From contig DF820463.1 of NCBI GenBank assembly GCA_000739535.1, positions 631,380 through 695,379 on the forward strand: 64,000 nt of DNA, given 5' to 3'. Below are positions 9,371 to 17,602 of this stretch, piece by piece. Source of the stretch: Candidatus Vecturithrix granuli (lineage in GTDB: Bacteria > Moduliflexota > Moduliflexia > Moduliflexales > Moduliflexaceae). A program made the position numbers and the translations under genes. How positions within the stretch are numbered: the stretch's first letter is position 1; each line of letters starts with the position of its first letter. The notes below the pieces were generated by a model, which did not search any database, was not told the origin of the DNA, and saw only the letters and a list, made by a program, of their open reading frames with translations.

Positions 9371-11059
9371 ATGAACGATCTGGTGAAAAAATCTATGCTG
9401 TTCATTATAGGAATCTGTTGTGTGCTGAGCGGCTGTGTTGAGTGGCGTCATCCTGATGCTCTCTATGGAGAAGCCCCGCGCCCCCCGCTTGAAAAAGGTC
9501 GTGAACATGAACGCAAGCACCGGTATGCAGAAGCGGAACAAGAATATTTACAAATTACCGATGAAGCCGTCAAAGAAATGACGCTCAATCAACTGGCCTC
9601 TGCCTGGGATAGTGTGAACGCCAACATTATTCGCGCTCAAGAACTGGTGAAGCAACAGCCGACGCTCGCCAGAGCCAGGTTACAATTAGCCCGGGAATAC
9701 TACAATAAAGGGCTGTTGTGCGCTCGCTATTGGAAAGAGTCTATGGGAGATTATCCTCGCGATTTTGTGCTGGAAGAACAAGAATATTTTTTTACCGCAT
9801 CGCTTGAACAGGCCAAAAAAGCCCTCCAATTTCAACCCGTTTTTCCTGAAGCTCGACTGTTGATGTCAGAGATTTATCTGGTGAATCGCTTGCACAATGA
9901 GGGCCTGAAAGAACTGAAACAACTTATTCGCAAACACCCGGACTACGCCAAAGGCTATTATGCCATCGGGAACGCCTATCTTGAGATGAAGCAGTACGAT
10001 AAGGTGGAGCGGTATTATATCCGCGCGATTAAACTGGACCCCGATTTTCTTGACGCGTATTACATGCTGGGGAAATTTTACTTTGAACGGCAATGGTACG
10101 ATTATGCAGTCTATACATACTTAGAGCTTTTACGTAAAAATCCCAAAGATTGGCCATCCTTTGATATGTTGATTGACGCCTGTCATCAACTTGGCAACTA
10201 TTATGTGGAACAGGAACAATACAACCAGGCCATCGGGATTTTTCAGGCCATCCTGGAAGTCAAGTCTTCGTATCCGGTACACCAAAGCCTGCTGCAAGCG
10301 CGTAAGAAAAGGGACGAAGCCGCATTAATGGCCGCAGAACAGGAAAGCCAGGGTCAGGCGCCTGTTCCTTCCGGAGAAATCCATGCGCCAGCAGCAGAAG
10401 TTGGGTCAGCCCCCTCCCTCCCTGAACACATCTTGCCGGTCGCATTGCAACCGGCACAAGTTCCTTCGCCTGAGGCAGTTCCTCCAACGCCGCCCGAAGA
10501 AAGCTTTCCGGGAGCAGAGGAAACATCGGCAATCCCTGTTGCCCAGGTTCAACTTCGTAATACGCCCGCCACGCTTTCGAATCAAGATATTATCCATATA
10601 ATCCAACAGCGTGGGTTCAATCATCCCAACAATTTAACGAATTGGGGCTTATCAGGCAGTGTTCAAGGCACCTTTCAACACGCCTACCAACCCCAAACAC
10701 GCAATAATGATTCCGTGGTGGTCGATCAAAGTACGGGACTGGTATGGCAGCAAGCGGGATCTACGAATCAAATGACCTGGAACGAGGCCAAAGCCTATAT
10801 CCAACAATTGAACCAGAATGAATTCGCAGGCTTTGCAGACTGGCGGCTGCCGACAGTTGAAGAACTCGCTTCATTATTGGAGTTTCAGAAGAAAAACGGC
10901 AATTATTATATTGATCCTGCTTTCGATGTGACTCAGGGATTTTGTTGGAGTGTGGACATGGCAGCAGGCGCCAACGCAGCCTGGGCTGTGGCTTTTCACA
11001 GCGGTCATGTGTATTACGATCCTCTTGATCGCACGAATTATGTCCGCGCCGTACGCTGA
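9371..11059 (+). CDS. Outer-membrane lipoprotein with TPR repeats and C-terminal DUF1566 (Lcl-C-like) domain
   Basis: Predicted lipoprotein: signal peptide with lipobox LSGC, lipidated cysteine at residue 22. TPR-like helical repeats run from about residue 90 to 310 (for example AKGYYAIGNAYLEMKQYDK and LDAYYMLGKFYFERQWYD), then a Pro/Ala-rich linker (about 315-410), then a DUF1566 domain (about 450-562) marked by VVDQSTGLVWQQAG, MTWNEAKAYIQQLN, DWRLPTVEELASLL and YVRAVR at the very end. An ATG at 9341 is in frame, but ATG 9371 follows GAGG at 9365-9368 and starts the signal peptide. It sits 157 nt after pilT; a pilus-associated surface role is plausible from position only. The combination is uncommon. 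Confidence 0.87.
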   Translation: MNDLVKKSMLFIIGICCVLSGCVEWRHPDALYGEAPRPPLEKGREHERKHRYAEAEQEYLQITDEAVKEMTLNQLASAWDSVNANIIRAQELVKQQPTLARARLQLAREYYNKGLLCARYWKESMGDYPRDFVLEEQEYFFTASLEQAKKALQFQPVFPEARLLMSEIYLVNRLHNEGLKELKQLIRKHPDYAKGYYAIGNAYLEMKQYDKVERYYIRAIKLDPDFLDAYYMLGKFYFERQWYDYAVYTYLELLRKNPKDWPSFDMLIDACHQLGNYYVEQEQYNQAIGIFQAILEVKSSYPVHQSLLQARKKRDEAALMAAEQESQGQAPVPSGEIHAPAAEVGSAPSLPEHILPVALQPAQVPSPEAVPPTPPEESFPGAEETSAIPVAQVQLRNTPATLSNQDIIHIIQQRGFNHPNNLTNWGLSGSVQGTFQHAYQPQTRNNDSVVVDQSTGLVWQQAGSTNQMTWNEAKAYIQQLNQNEFAGFADWRLPTVEELASLLEFQKKNGNYYIDPAFDVTQGFCWSVDMAAGANAAWAVAFHSGHVYYDPLDRTNYVRAVR

Positions 11060-11095
11060 ACGTGGAAAAGGATCTTTTGAAAGTCTCTATACCCG

Positions 11096-11962
11096 ATGAA
11101 TGCTCAAGTAATTAGTGGACAGAACAGAACCAAAGGCGAAACCGTTCCAGTCCTGATTATCCAACCGACAAAAGGCTGGGGACGTTTGGCCCTGCACGAA
11201 GTCTGGGAATACCGGGATTTGCTCTATTTTCTGCTCTGGCGTGATGTGAAAGGCCGCTATAAACAGATGGCTTTAGGCCCGCTATGGATCGTCTTGCATC
11301 CATTAGTCAATATGGTGATGTTTACGTTGATTTTTGGCGTGGTGGCGAAACTCCCCTCAGATGGAGTGCCGTATCCGATTTTCACCTATACGGCCCTCCT
11401 GCCCTGGACATTTTTTTCCGGTGCCGTCATGGCTGCCGCCAACAGTTTGTTGAATCATCGCCATCTCATCGCAAAAGTCTATTTTCCCCGCCTTATCGTG
11501 CCCATTGTTGGGGTCATCTCTGGCTTGATTGACTTCAGCATCTCTCTCCTGATCTTATTGGGGATGATGATGTTTTATGGCTATGGCCTGAGTTGGAGAA
11601 TCCTCACGATTCCGGGTTTTCTTCTCATCGCCGCCATGGTTGCCTTAGCGGTTGGCTTATGGTCGGCCTCCTGGATTGTACATTACCATGATGTCAATGA
11701 AATCCTGAGTTATGTCGTGCGCGGATGGATGTATGTGACGCCAGTGGTCTATGCCATCAGCATCGTTCCTGACCGATGGCGCATGCTTTATCGTTTGAAT
11801 CCGATGACCAATGTAATTGAAGGGTTTCGGTGGGCCTTATTAGGAACAGGGCAAGCCCCGGATAGTCTATTTTTAATTTCGTCGCTCTGCATCATTCCGA
11901 TGTTAATTTCCGGAGCCTTTTATTTTCGACGAACAGAACGAACAATTGTTGATATTGCGTAG
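11096..11962 (+). CDS. wzm: ABC-2 polysaccharide exporter permease (Wzm/KpsM/TagG type)
   Basis: Inner-membrane subunit of an ABC exporter that moves lipid-linked O-antigen, capsule or similar glycan across the membrane. Seen: an amphipathic N-terminal segment with DLLYFLLWRDVKGRYKQMALGPLWIVLHPL, typical of this family, six hydrophobic segments, and the late LNPMTNVIEGFRWALLG motif. Its ATPase partner is the wzt-type gene at 18395, about 6.4 kb downstream; normally the two are adjacent. The truncated wzt allele at 15874 shows the region has been rearranged. The start ATG 11096 lies 36 nt after the lipoprotein gene. Marks the beginning of the glycan locus. Confidence 0.92.
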   Translation: MNAQVISGQNRTKGETVPVLIIQPTKGWGRLALHEVWEYRDLLYFLLWRDVKGRYKQMALGPLWIVLHPLVNMVMFTLIFGVVAKLPSDGVPYPIFTYTALLPWTFFSGAVMAAANSLLNHRHLIAKVYFPRLIVPIVGVISGLIDFSISLLILLGMMMFYGYGLSWRILTIPGFLLIAAMVALAVGLWSASWIVHYHDVNEILSYVVRGWMYVTPVVYAISIVPDRWRMLYRLNPMTNVIEGFRWALLGTGQAPDSLFLISSLCIIPMLISGAFYFRRTERTIVDIA

Positions 11963-11969
11963 GAGGATT

Positions 11970-12228
11970 AACCACGAAACACACGAAACACACGAAAGAT
12001 GTAATGAAGCGTTCACACGAGTATTCTTTCAATGTTAAAGTGACGAGTAACACTGTACCCCGGACAGCCTTGTCTGGGCAGATACGGACAGGGCTGTCCG
12101 AGGTACGAATTCGTCAGTCAAATCTTGAAAGAACACTATAACGCTGTCTCACCTGAAAAACCTCAAACGTTTCGCGTCTTCGGGTGAGTTTTACTAAGAT
12201 TTTCGTGTGTTTCGTGTGTTTCGTGGTT
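11970..12228. repeat. 259-bp palindromic (MITE-like) element with perfect 28-bp terminal inverted repeats
   Basis: The 28 bases at 11970-11997 recur exactly, inverted, at 12201-12228; they are built from ACACGAA units. The interior also folds on itself imperfectly (12009-12046 against about 12107-12141) and has at its centre a two-hairpin module (12055-12105). No coding frame. It fills the gap between wzm and the GDP-fucose synthase gene and ends 7 nt before that gene's ATG, replacing the usual ribosome-binding region. A non-autonomous mobile element or a transcribed structure are both possible. Confidence 0.85.
12055..12105. repeat. Two-hairpin palindromic repeat, family C, copy 1
   Basis: Two adjacent hairpins, CCGGACA-GCCT-TGTCTGG (one G:T pair) and CGGACAG-GG-CTGTCCG, whose outer arms also pair (GTACCCCGGACAGCC with GGCTGTCCGAGGTAC, one mismatch). 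The loop context ACAGCCTTGT and ACAGGG.TGT recurs at 51528-51605, indicating a dispersed family. It lies at the centre of the 259-bp palindrome. Confidence 0.75.
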
Positions 12229-12235
12229 TCCCATA

Positions 12236-13171
12236 ATGGAAAAAGATGCCAAGATTTTTATTGCCGGTCGCTACGGGTTGGTCGGATCAGCCATAGAACG
12301 CGCCTTACGAAGAGCAGGCTATGCTAAAATTGTCGGCTTGCCGCACGCCGAACTCGAACTCACTGTTCAGGCGGAAGTTGAAACCTATTTTAAAATTGAA
12401 AAACCGCAGTATGTGTTTCTGGCGGCCGCCAAAGTCGGCGGTATTTATGCCAATAATACCTATCCGGCCGAATTTATTTATTCCAATCTGGAAATTCAGA
12501 ATAATATCATTCATGCCTGCTATCAATTTCACGTGAAAAAACTGATGTTTCTTGGTTCAGCCTGCATTTATCCCAAATTTTCCCAACAGCCGATTTCCGA
12601 AGATGAATTGCTCAACGGCAAATTAGAACCGACGAATGAACCGTATGCCATTGCGAAAATTGCGGGAATTACGATGTGCCAGAGTTATAATCGCCAATAC
12701 GGCACGAACTTTATCTCGGTTATGCCCACCAATCTCTATGGATTGAATGATAATTATCACCCTGAAAATTCCCACGTCATTCCGGGATTAATTCGACGCT
12801 TTCATGAGGCTAAAACGCGGAATCTTTCCGAAGTCGTGGTATGGGGCACAGGCGCGCCGAAACGTGAATTCCTGTTTTCAGAAGATCTGGGGGATGCCTG
12901 CGTTTTCGTGATGCAACATTATTCTGGAAATGAAATTATCAATATCGGGTGCGGAAGCGAAATCTCGATTAAAGAACTGATCGAACTCATCAAAAAAACT
13001 GTCGGCTATGAAGGGGAAATACGCTTTGACGACTCAAAACCCGATGGCATGCCGCGCCGCTTACTCGATGTCTCCAAACTCCACGCCCTCGGCTGGCAGC
13101 ACAAGACCAGACTGGAAGACGGGTTGAACATAGCGTATCAGGATTTTTTGAAAAAATATAAGGCCGCTTGA
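12236..13171 (+). CDS. fcl: GDP-L-fucose synthase-like NAD(P)-dependent epimerase/reductase
   Basis: Short-chain dehydrogenase fold enzyme converting GDP-4-keto-6-deoxy-mannose to GDP-L-fucose by 3,5-epimerisation and 4-reduction. Seen: nucleotide-binding GRYGLVG at 11-17, [14 protein letters not shown] at 64-77, catalytic S108 and C110 in GSACIYP, Y137 and K141 in PYAIAK, and [22 protein letters not shown] cut across 173-194, all typical of Fcl. Length 311 aa is standard. GDP-mannose 4,6-dehydratase (Gmd), which would make the substrate, is not in the window. The start is the only one compatible with the fold, yet no Shine-Dalgarno is present because a palindromic element ends 7 nt upstream. 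Confidence 0.9.
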   Translation: MEKDAKIFIAGRYGLVGSAIERALRRAGYAKIVGLPHAELELTVQAEVETYFKIEKPQYVFLAAAKVGGIYANNTYPAEFIYSNLEIQNNIIHACYQFHVKKLMFLGSACIYPKFSQQPISEDELLNGKLEPTNEPYAIAKIAGITMCQSYNRQYGTNFISVMPTNLYGLNDNYHPENSHVIPGLIRRFHEAKTRNLSEVVVWGTGAPKREFLFSEDLGDACVFVMQHYSGNEIINIGCGSEISIKELIELIKKTVGYEGEIRFDDSKPDGMPRRLLDVSKLHALGWQHKTRLEDGLNIAYQDFLKKYKAA

Positions 13172-13287
13172 AGACGAGCTTGAAAAATGATGACAACCAA
13201 AAAACCTGCTTATATTCTACTTGACAAATTTCGGAGGATGGGCAACAAATAATTAATAAAAGACGCTGCAAGGAGGTGAGTATTTTT

Positions 13288-14139
13288 ATGGCAGTGACGG
13301 CAATGAATACGGCTGAGCTCCATGATTATTTAGTCGAAACACTTCCGATAATCCTGGAAGAAAACAAGGATATACAGCGCGCGATTTTCCGCATTTCGAG
13401 GCGCAGATTTGCGGACACAGACGAGACGAATCTCCGTTTCGATCGGATGTTCGAAGAACTCCAACAGGAGCGAGAACTTTCAGAAAAACGTTGGGAAGAA
13501 AACCATCAACGCTGGCAAAAAAATCAGGAAGAGTTAGCAGCGATGCGGCGCGAATCTGATGAACGCTGGAAAGAAAGTCAGCAACGGTGGGAAGAAAACC
13601 AGCAAGAGTTGACAGCGATGCAGCGCGAATCCAATGAACGCTGGGAAAAAAATCAGCAAGAGTTGGCAGCGATGCGGCGCGAATCAGATGAACGTTTTGA
13701 GCGTCTGATGCAAGAAATTAAAAATGTGCGTATAAAGCACGAAAGCTCGATCGGGGCGTTGGGAGCACGCTGGGGGATTGCGGCAGAATCCTCGTTTCGA
13801 GATGGCTTGAAAGACTTGTTAGAACAGGATTTCGGTGTCCAGGTACTCAACATTACTGAATATGATGACGCTGGTGAGGTCTTCGGACAACCGGATCAAA
13901 TAGAACTGGATCTGATCATCAAGAACGGGACGCTCATCATTTGCGAAATCAAATCATCCATCAGTCGTTCGGAGATGTATGCCTTTTACCGCAAAGTACA
14001 ATTCTACGAAAAACGTCACCAACGTAAAGCCACGAAACTGATGGTCATTTCTCCGATGGTGGACCAACGCGCCAAAGCCGTGGCCGACAAACTTGGCATC
14101 ATTGTCCATGCGTATGCCGACGAGGTGGAATTGTGCTAA
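13288..14139 (+). CDS. DUF3782-type coiled-coil protein with PD-(D/E)XK nuclease-like C-terminus
   Basis: Residues about 40-140 form a long coiled coil made of near-repeated units around RWEENQQELTAMQRESNE; three such units can be seen. The C-terminal half has the restriction-nuclease-like core IELDLIIKNG...LIICEIKSS, giving the D...E-x-K signature, followed by FYEKRHQRKATKLMVISP. This matches the DUF3782 family as I know it, whose function is unknown; nuclease activity is inference. A GTG at 13276 lies inside the ribosome site AAGGAGG (13270-13276), so the ATG at 13288 is the start. First gene of an accessory island within the glycan locus. Confidence 0.85.
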   Translation: MAVTAMNTAELHDYLVETLPIILEENKDIQRAIFRISRRRFADTDETNLRFDRMFEELQQERELSEKRWEENHQRWQKNQEELAAMRRESDERWKESQQRWEENQQELTAMQRESNERWEKNQQELAAMRRESDERFERLMQEIKNVRIKHESSIGALGARWGIAAESSFRDGLKDLLEQDFGVQVLNITEYDDAGEVFGQPDQIELDLIIKNGTLIICEIKSSISRSEMYAFYRKVQFYEKRHQRKATKLMVISPMVDQRAKAVADKLGIIVHAYADEVELC

Positions 14140-14243
14140 TTGATAAAACTACAACGGATTTTAGAATTGAACGGATAATGAACCGGACAATTCGTTCTAT
14201 TCTTTAATCCGGTGTAGTGCTTGACCGAAAGATTTAGAGAATA

Positions 14244-14882
14244 ATGATACACGATATTTCCGCGTTAGATACGAATAAAATTTATACATACTCCGATTAT
14301 TTGACCTGGCAGGTGCAGGAACGGCTTGAGCTGATCAAGGGACGCTTGTTTAAAATGTCTCCTGCCCCGATGCGTTATCATCAGGAATTATCGGGCGCGT
14401 TATTCGGAGAATTTCGGAACTATTTGAAGGGGAAGCCGTGTAAAGTCTTTCATGCGCCTTTTGATGTACGCTTGCCGAAAAGTCAAATCGAGCTCCGCGA
14501 TAAACAGATTTATACGGTTGTGCAGCCTGATATTGTTGTGGTCTGCGATCACGCCAAATTAGATCGCAAAGGCTGTCTTGGCGCTCCTGACTTGATCGTC
14601 GAAATTTTATCGCCCTCAACCGCTGCGAAAGACGTCAAAGACAAATTTGTGGTATATGAAGAAGCGGGCGTTCAAGAATATTGGATTGTGTATCCCGGAG
14701 AACATGTCCTGGAAGTTTTCAAACTCGATGAACACAGAAAATATCAGTTAGAGCGCATTTATACCCGTGAGGATACGGTCGAGGTCGGCATCTTTAAGGA
14801 TTTTTCGATTGATCTGCGCGAGATTTTCGAAGAAGCCGTGGATGAAATGTCTGAGGATAAGGCAAATGAACACCGGTTGTGA
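14244..14882 (+). CDS. Uma2 family (DUF820) putative endonuclease
   Basis: Uma2 proteins share the PD-(D/E)XK fold and are abundant, often in many copies, in cyanobacteria and several uncultured phyla; cellular role unknown. Seen: N-terminal LIKGRLFKMSPAP (30-42) then H46, QPDIVVVCD (94-102) with D96, APDLIVEILSPST (114-126) with E120, and the conserved GVQEYWIVYP. Length 212 aa is normal. The last 15 residues are charged and not conserved. It stands 104 nt after the DUF3782 gene in the accessory island. Confidence 0.92.
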   Translation: MIHDISALDTNKIYTYSDYLTWQVQERLELIKGRLFKMSPAPMRYHQELSGALFGEFRNYLKGKPCKVFHAPFDVRLPKSQIELRDKQIYTVVQPDIVVVCDHAKLDRKGCLGAPDLIVEILSPSTAAKDVKDKFVVYEEAGVQEYWIVYPGEHVLEVFKLDEHRKYQLERIYTREDTVEVGIFKDFSIDLREIFEEAVDEMSEDKANEHRL

Positions 14883-14933
14883 GTAGAGGGGATGACAGGA
14901 TGGCTACACAAGAAGAATGGGGGGCAATACAGG

Positions 14934-15185
14934 ATGGCAACATTACTGATTGATAAGGTCAATGAACGGATTCCGGCGCTGTACGAAACTGCATCGGAAG
15001 CAGAAAAACAGCAGATCAGACAGGTGATAGAAGACATCTTCCGGCTGTTCACCCGGCGGCAAAACGCCGACGCAATGAACGACCAATTACGCAGGAAGGC
15101 CATTGCGTTTGCCCGCAATCACTGGACTTTTCCACTAGATTGGAGCCGCCACAAACTGACCCGTGAGGAATTGAATGTACGCTGA
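14934..15185 (+). CDS. Small hypothetical protein preceding the MNT gene
   Basis: About 83 residues, mostly helical, charged, with SEAEKQQIRQVIEDIF and a C-terminal WSRHKLTREELNVR. I do not recognise the family. It resembles small antidote or DNA-binding partners by size and position only. It overlaps the following nucleotidyltransferase by 11 nt, which argues that it is translated. Starts at 14892 (long form, 97 aa) and 14934 are both possible; neither has a good ribosome site, and 14934 was chosen because the extra 14 residues look non-conserved in character. Confidence 0.6.
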   Translation: MATLLIDKVNERIPALYETASEAEKQQIRQVIEDIFRLFTRRQNADAMNDQLRRKAIAFARNHWTFPLDWSRHKLTREELNVR

Positions 15186-15588
15186 GAGTCCTTGCATGAA
15201 AGACGTGATGAAGACGATGCCCCATACAACATTGCAAGCCCCGACAGTCAGTTTGATAAGAAAAAAACCTCATCAACTGAAACTGATTGAACAGATTGTC
15301 ACGGAACTGAAACAACAAGTGACAACAAAATACCCTGTCCTTGAGATGCGTTTGTTTGGCTCTGTCGCACGAGGAGAAGATACGCCAAACTCCGATATTG
15401 ATATTTTTGTCCGACTCCCAACAGTGACGAGAAGCACTGAAGAAGACCTCTTTGATACCGCTTATGATATTGAACTGAAATATAATTGCCTGATTGACAT
15501 GATTATTTTTGCCGATAACATGTTACGCACGTATGCTGAACAGGTACCGATCTATCAAAATATCGCCAGGGAGGGCATCCTGTCATGA
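15175..15588 (+). CDS. MNT-type minimal nucleotidyltransferase (antitoxin of an MNT-HEPN pair)
   Basis: Small polymerase-beta-fold protein. The core GSVARGEDTPNSDIDIFV fits the GSX10DXD signature of MntA-type proteins, which in characterised pairs adenylylate or otherwise neutralise a HEPN ribonuclease toxin. GAGGAA at 15165-15170 precedes the ATG at 15175 by about 6 nt. Its stop overlaps the ATG of the downstream HEPN reading frame (ATGA at 15585-15588), the usual pair arrangement, but that HEPN gene is broken. It may thus be an orphan antitoxin. Length 137 aa is slightly long because of an N-terminal extension. Confidence 0.85.
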   Translation: MYAESPCMKDVMKTMPHTTLQAPTVSLIRKKPHQLKLIEQIVTELKQQVTTKYPVLEMRLFGSVARGEDTPNSDIDIFVRLPTVTRSTEEDLFDTAYDIELKYNCLIDMIIFADNMLRTYAEQVPIYQNIAREGILS

Positions 15589-15867
15589 CTGAAGCAGAGT
15601 GGCAGACATGAATCACCTATAGAATGGAACGCTCCCGTGAATCAATGCAAGCCGCGCGGCAGAGAATTCATTAAGCCGGGGATATTTCCCATGCAATTTG
15701 GTAAATTGCACAACACAATATTTGAGTATCGGCAAAAGTTTGATTACGTAGATTTTGCTGTTCCGGAATCCGGCATGGTTGGCGATTACTTGCAAGAAGC
15801 CACAGAATTTCTTGCATGTATAGAGCAGTATTTACAAAAAAACACAAGAGGTAATCAATTTTTGTGA
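15585..15867 (+). pseudogene. HEPN-domain toxin remnant (stop, internal deletion and frameshift)
   Basis: Starts with the ATG overlapping the MNT stop, reads MTEAEWQT, meets TGA, then continues in the same frame as YRMERSRESMQAAR, which matches the first helix of HEPN proteins. The matching frame then ends at TAA, and the C-terminal half (REFIKPGIFPMQFGKLHNT, then EYRQKFDYVDFAVPES and a final AxEFLxxIEQYL helix) follows in the +1 frame up to 15867. The central part, where HEPN proteins carry the AYYAMF-type helix, is missing. The C-terminal piece has an open frame from 15637 but is not a complete domain. The toxin is very probably inactive. Confidence 0.82.
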
Positions 15868-15873
15868 TTGACT

Positions 15874-15981
15874 ATGGGAAATATCGCTATCTCGGTTGAA
15901 AATTTGGGAAAACGCTACCGCATCGGCCAGGCTGCCAAACGCCCGAACAATCTGCGCGAGGCATTGAGCGCGTATATTTGA
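15874..15981 (+). pseudogene. Truncated 5' end of a second wzt-type ABC ATPase gene
   Basis: Thirty-five codons starting MGNIAISVENLGKRYRIG, matching the first 35 residues of the intact Wzt-like protein at 18395 at 28 positions, then a TGA. Over the first 30 codons 16 differ, and 13 of those differences are synonymous (hand count). The two copies are therefore long-diverged functional alleles, not a fresh duplication. The Walker A and all later motifs are absent. It marks where an older wzt was cut off when the block beginning at 16044 arrived or was rearranged. Confidence 0.85.
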
Positions 15982-16043
15982 TCGCTGTTGATGAATAAGT
16001 GAGAGATTAACGAGCATTTTTACAGTTTATAAGGAGAGGCGTA

Positions 16044-16487
16044 GTGCAAAAGTCTGTTGAAAAAATTATGGAGCAGACTTCGCTGATAGCCGTCATTGTC
16101 AGGGCATCTTACCAGCATGATGGCATCGAGTTTTTTACTTCACATGAGTTATCACAACAATTAGCCTATATGCACCATGCGCCAGGAAAAGTTATTGATC
16201 CGCATGTCCATAATCCGGTATCCAGAGAGGTGTTTTATACCCAGGAAGCCCTTTTTATTCGGAAAGGAAAGCTACGAGTAGATTTTTACGGCGAGGACAA
16301 AAAGTATTTGGAAAGTCGTATTTTAGAAGCAGGAGATGTGATTCTATTGGTCGCAGGCGGACATGGTTTTGAAGTGCTCGAAGAAATTGAAATGATCGAA
16401 GTCAAACAGGGGCCGTATTTTGGCGATCAAGATAAAACCCGTTTTAAAGGGGTTTCTCAAGAAACCAGTACTATTAAAAACTCATGA
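16044..16487 (+). CDS. Cupin-fold protein of a sugar-modification operon
   Basis: Small double-stranded beta-helix protein. Seen: IDPHVHNP (histidine pair like cupin motif 1), REVFYTQEALFIRKGKLRVDFY cut around 69-90, and GDVILLVAGGHGFEVLE as cupin motif 2. Such cupins occur beside DegT aminotransferases in glycan loci and may isomerise or bind nucleotide-sugars, but no activity can be assigned. GTG start at 16044 has AAGGAGAGG at 16031-16039. It overlaps the aminotransferase gene by 4 nt, so the two are translationally coupled. Confidence 0.85.
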   Translation: MQKSVEKIMEQTSLIAVIVRASYQHDGIEFFTSHELSQQLAYMHHAPGKVIDPHVHNPVSREVFYTQEALFIRKGKLRVDFYGEDKKYLESRILEAGDVILLVAGGHGFEVLEEIEMIEVKQGPYFGDQDKTRFKGVSQETSTIKNS

Positions 16488-17602
16488 TATTTCCAATTCC
16501 TGTAAACCAACCATTACTGAACGGTGATGAAAAAAATTTTTTAACTGAATGCATTGATTCTGGCTGGATTTCCTCTGAAGGTCCATTTGTCAAGCAATTT
16601 GAAGAGCAATTTGCAGCAAGGGTAGGGCGTAGATATGGAATTGCCGTGAGTAATGGTTCGGCTGCCCTTGAAGTTGCAATTGCTGCTTTGGAAATTGGAC
16701 AGGGAGATGAAGTCATTCTTCCAACATTTACAATCATCTCCTGTGCGGCAGCGATTGTTCGCGCCGGAGCGACTCCAATCGTGATAGATTGCGATCCTGA
16801 AACCTGGAATATGGATACTCGTCAAATAGAGCAGCATATTACAAAGAACACAAAGGCGATCATGGTTGTCCATATTTACGGCTTTCCGGTTGATATGAAT
16901 CCGGTCATGGCATTAGCTGAGAAATATGGGTTACATATCATAGAGGATGCCGCCGAAGTAATTGGGCAAACGTATCACGGTCGGCCCTGCGGCAGTTTTG
17001 GAAATGTCAGCACATTTAGTTTTTATTCTAACAAACATGTCACCACAGGCGAAGGGGGAATGCTTGTTACCGACGACGCCGCACTTGCAGAACGATGCCA
17101 ATCATTGCGGAATCTCTGCTTTCTGCCTGAACAACGCTTTGTTCATGAAGAATTAGGGTGGAATTTTCGCATGACTAATTTACAAGCGGCTTTAGGGGTG
17201 GCGCAATTAAAACGACTTGATGAACTTATCGTTCGCAAACGCCAGATGGGACAATATTATTCTGAGTTGTTAGCTGATGTCACTGAGATACAACTCCCTC
17301 TTCCTTATACAGCATACTCCGACAATATCTATTGGGTGTATGGCATTGTTCTCAAACAGCACGTGTCGTTTGACGCGAAAGAAGCGATGCGGCGATTAGC
17401 GCAGAAGAACATAGGTACGCGCCCATTTTTCTGGCCAATGCATGAACAGCCCGTGTTTCAAAAAATGGGATTATGTGAGGGAATTTCATGTCCCAATGCC
17501 GAATATATTGCGCGCCGCGGTTTTTATCTTCCCAGCGGACTAGCCCTTACGAAACATCAAATGGAACAAGTCGTTCTTACACTCAAGGAAATCCTCCGAT
17601 GA
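16484..17602 (+). CDS. DegT/DnrJ/EryC1/StrS-family sugar aminotransferase (perosamine synthase-like)
   Basis: PLP enzyme that transaminates a nucleotide-linked keto-sugar. PLP-binding lysine K184 lies in FSFYSNKHVTTGEGGML; D155 in EDAAE contacts the pyridine nitrogen; SNGSAALEVAIAAL at 57-70 binds phosphate. Motif spelling (FYSNK.VTTGEGGM) is closest in my memory to GDP-perosamine synthases and related 4-aminotransferases. With the GDP-fucose synthase-like gene nearby, a GDP-4-keto-6-deoxymannose substrate is reasonable but unproven. Start ATG 16484 overlaps the cupin gene; its stop overlaps the next ATG (ATGA). Confidence 0.92.
   Translation: MIFPIPVNQPLLNGDEKNFLTECIDSGWISSEGPFVKQFEEQFAARVGRRYGIAVSNGSAALEVAIAALEIGQGDEVILPTFTIISCAAAIVRAGATPIVIDCDPETWNMDTRQIEQHITKNTKAIMVVHIYGFPVDMNPVMALAEKYGLHIIEDAAEVIGQTYHGRPCGSFGNVSTFSFYSNKHVTTGEGGMLVTDDAALAERCQSLRNLCFLPEQRFVHEELGWNFRMTNLQAALGVAQLKRLDELIVRKRQMGQYYSELLADVTEIQLPLPYTAYSDNIYWVYGIVLKQHVSFDAKEAMRRLAQKNIGTRPFFWPMHEQPVFQKMGLCEGISCPNAEYIARRGFYLPSGLALTKHQMEQVVLTLKEILR

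Noticed and set aside
11963..12235. CRISPR array suggested by repeated ACACGAA units
   Set aside because: Only two blocks, in inverted orientation, with no regular spacers; an inverted-repeat element instead.
13420..13720. Tandem DNA repeat in the DUF3782 gene as a separate element
   Set aside because: It encodes a coiled coil in an unbroken frame with codon-level variation, so it is a protein repeat.
14892..14933. Longer start for the small gene before MNT
   Set aside because: Possible, but the GAGGGG touches the ATG with no spacer and the added residues look random.
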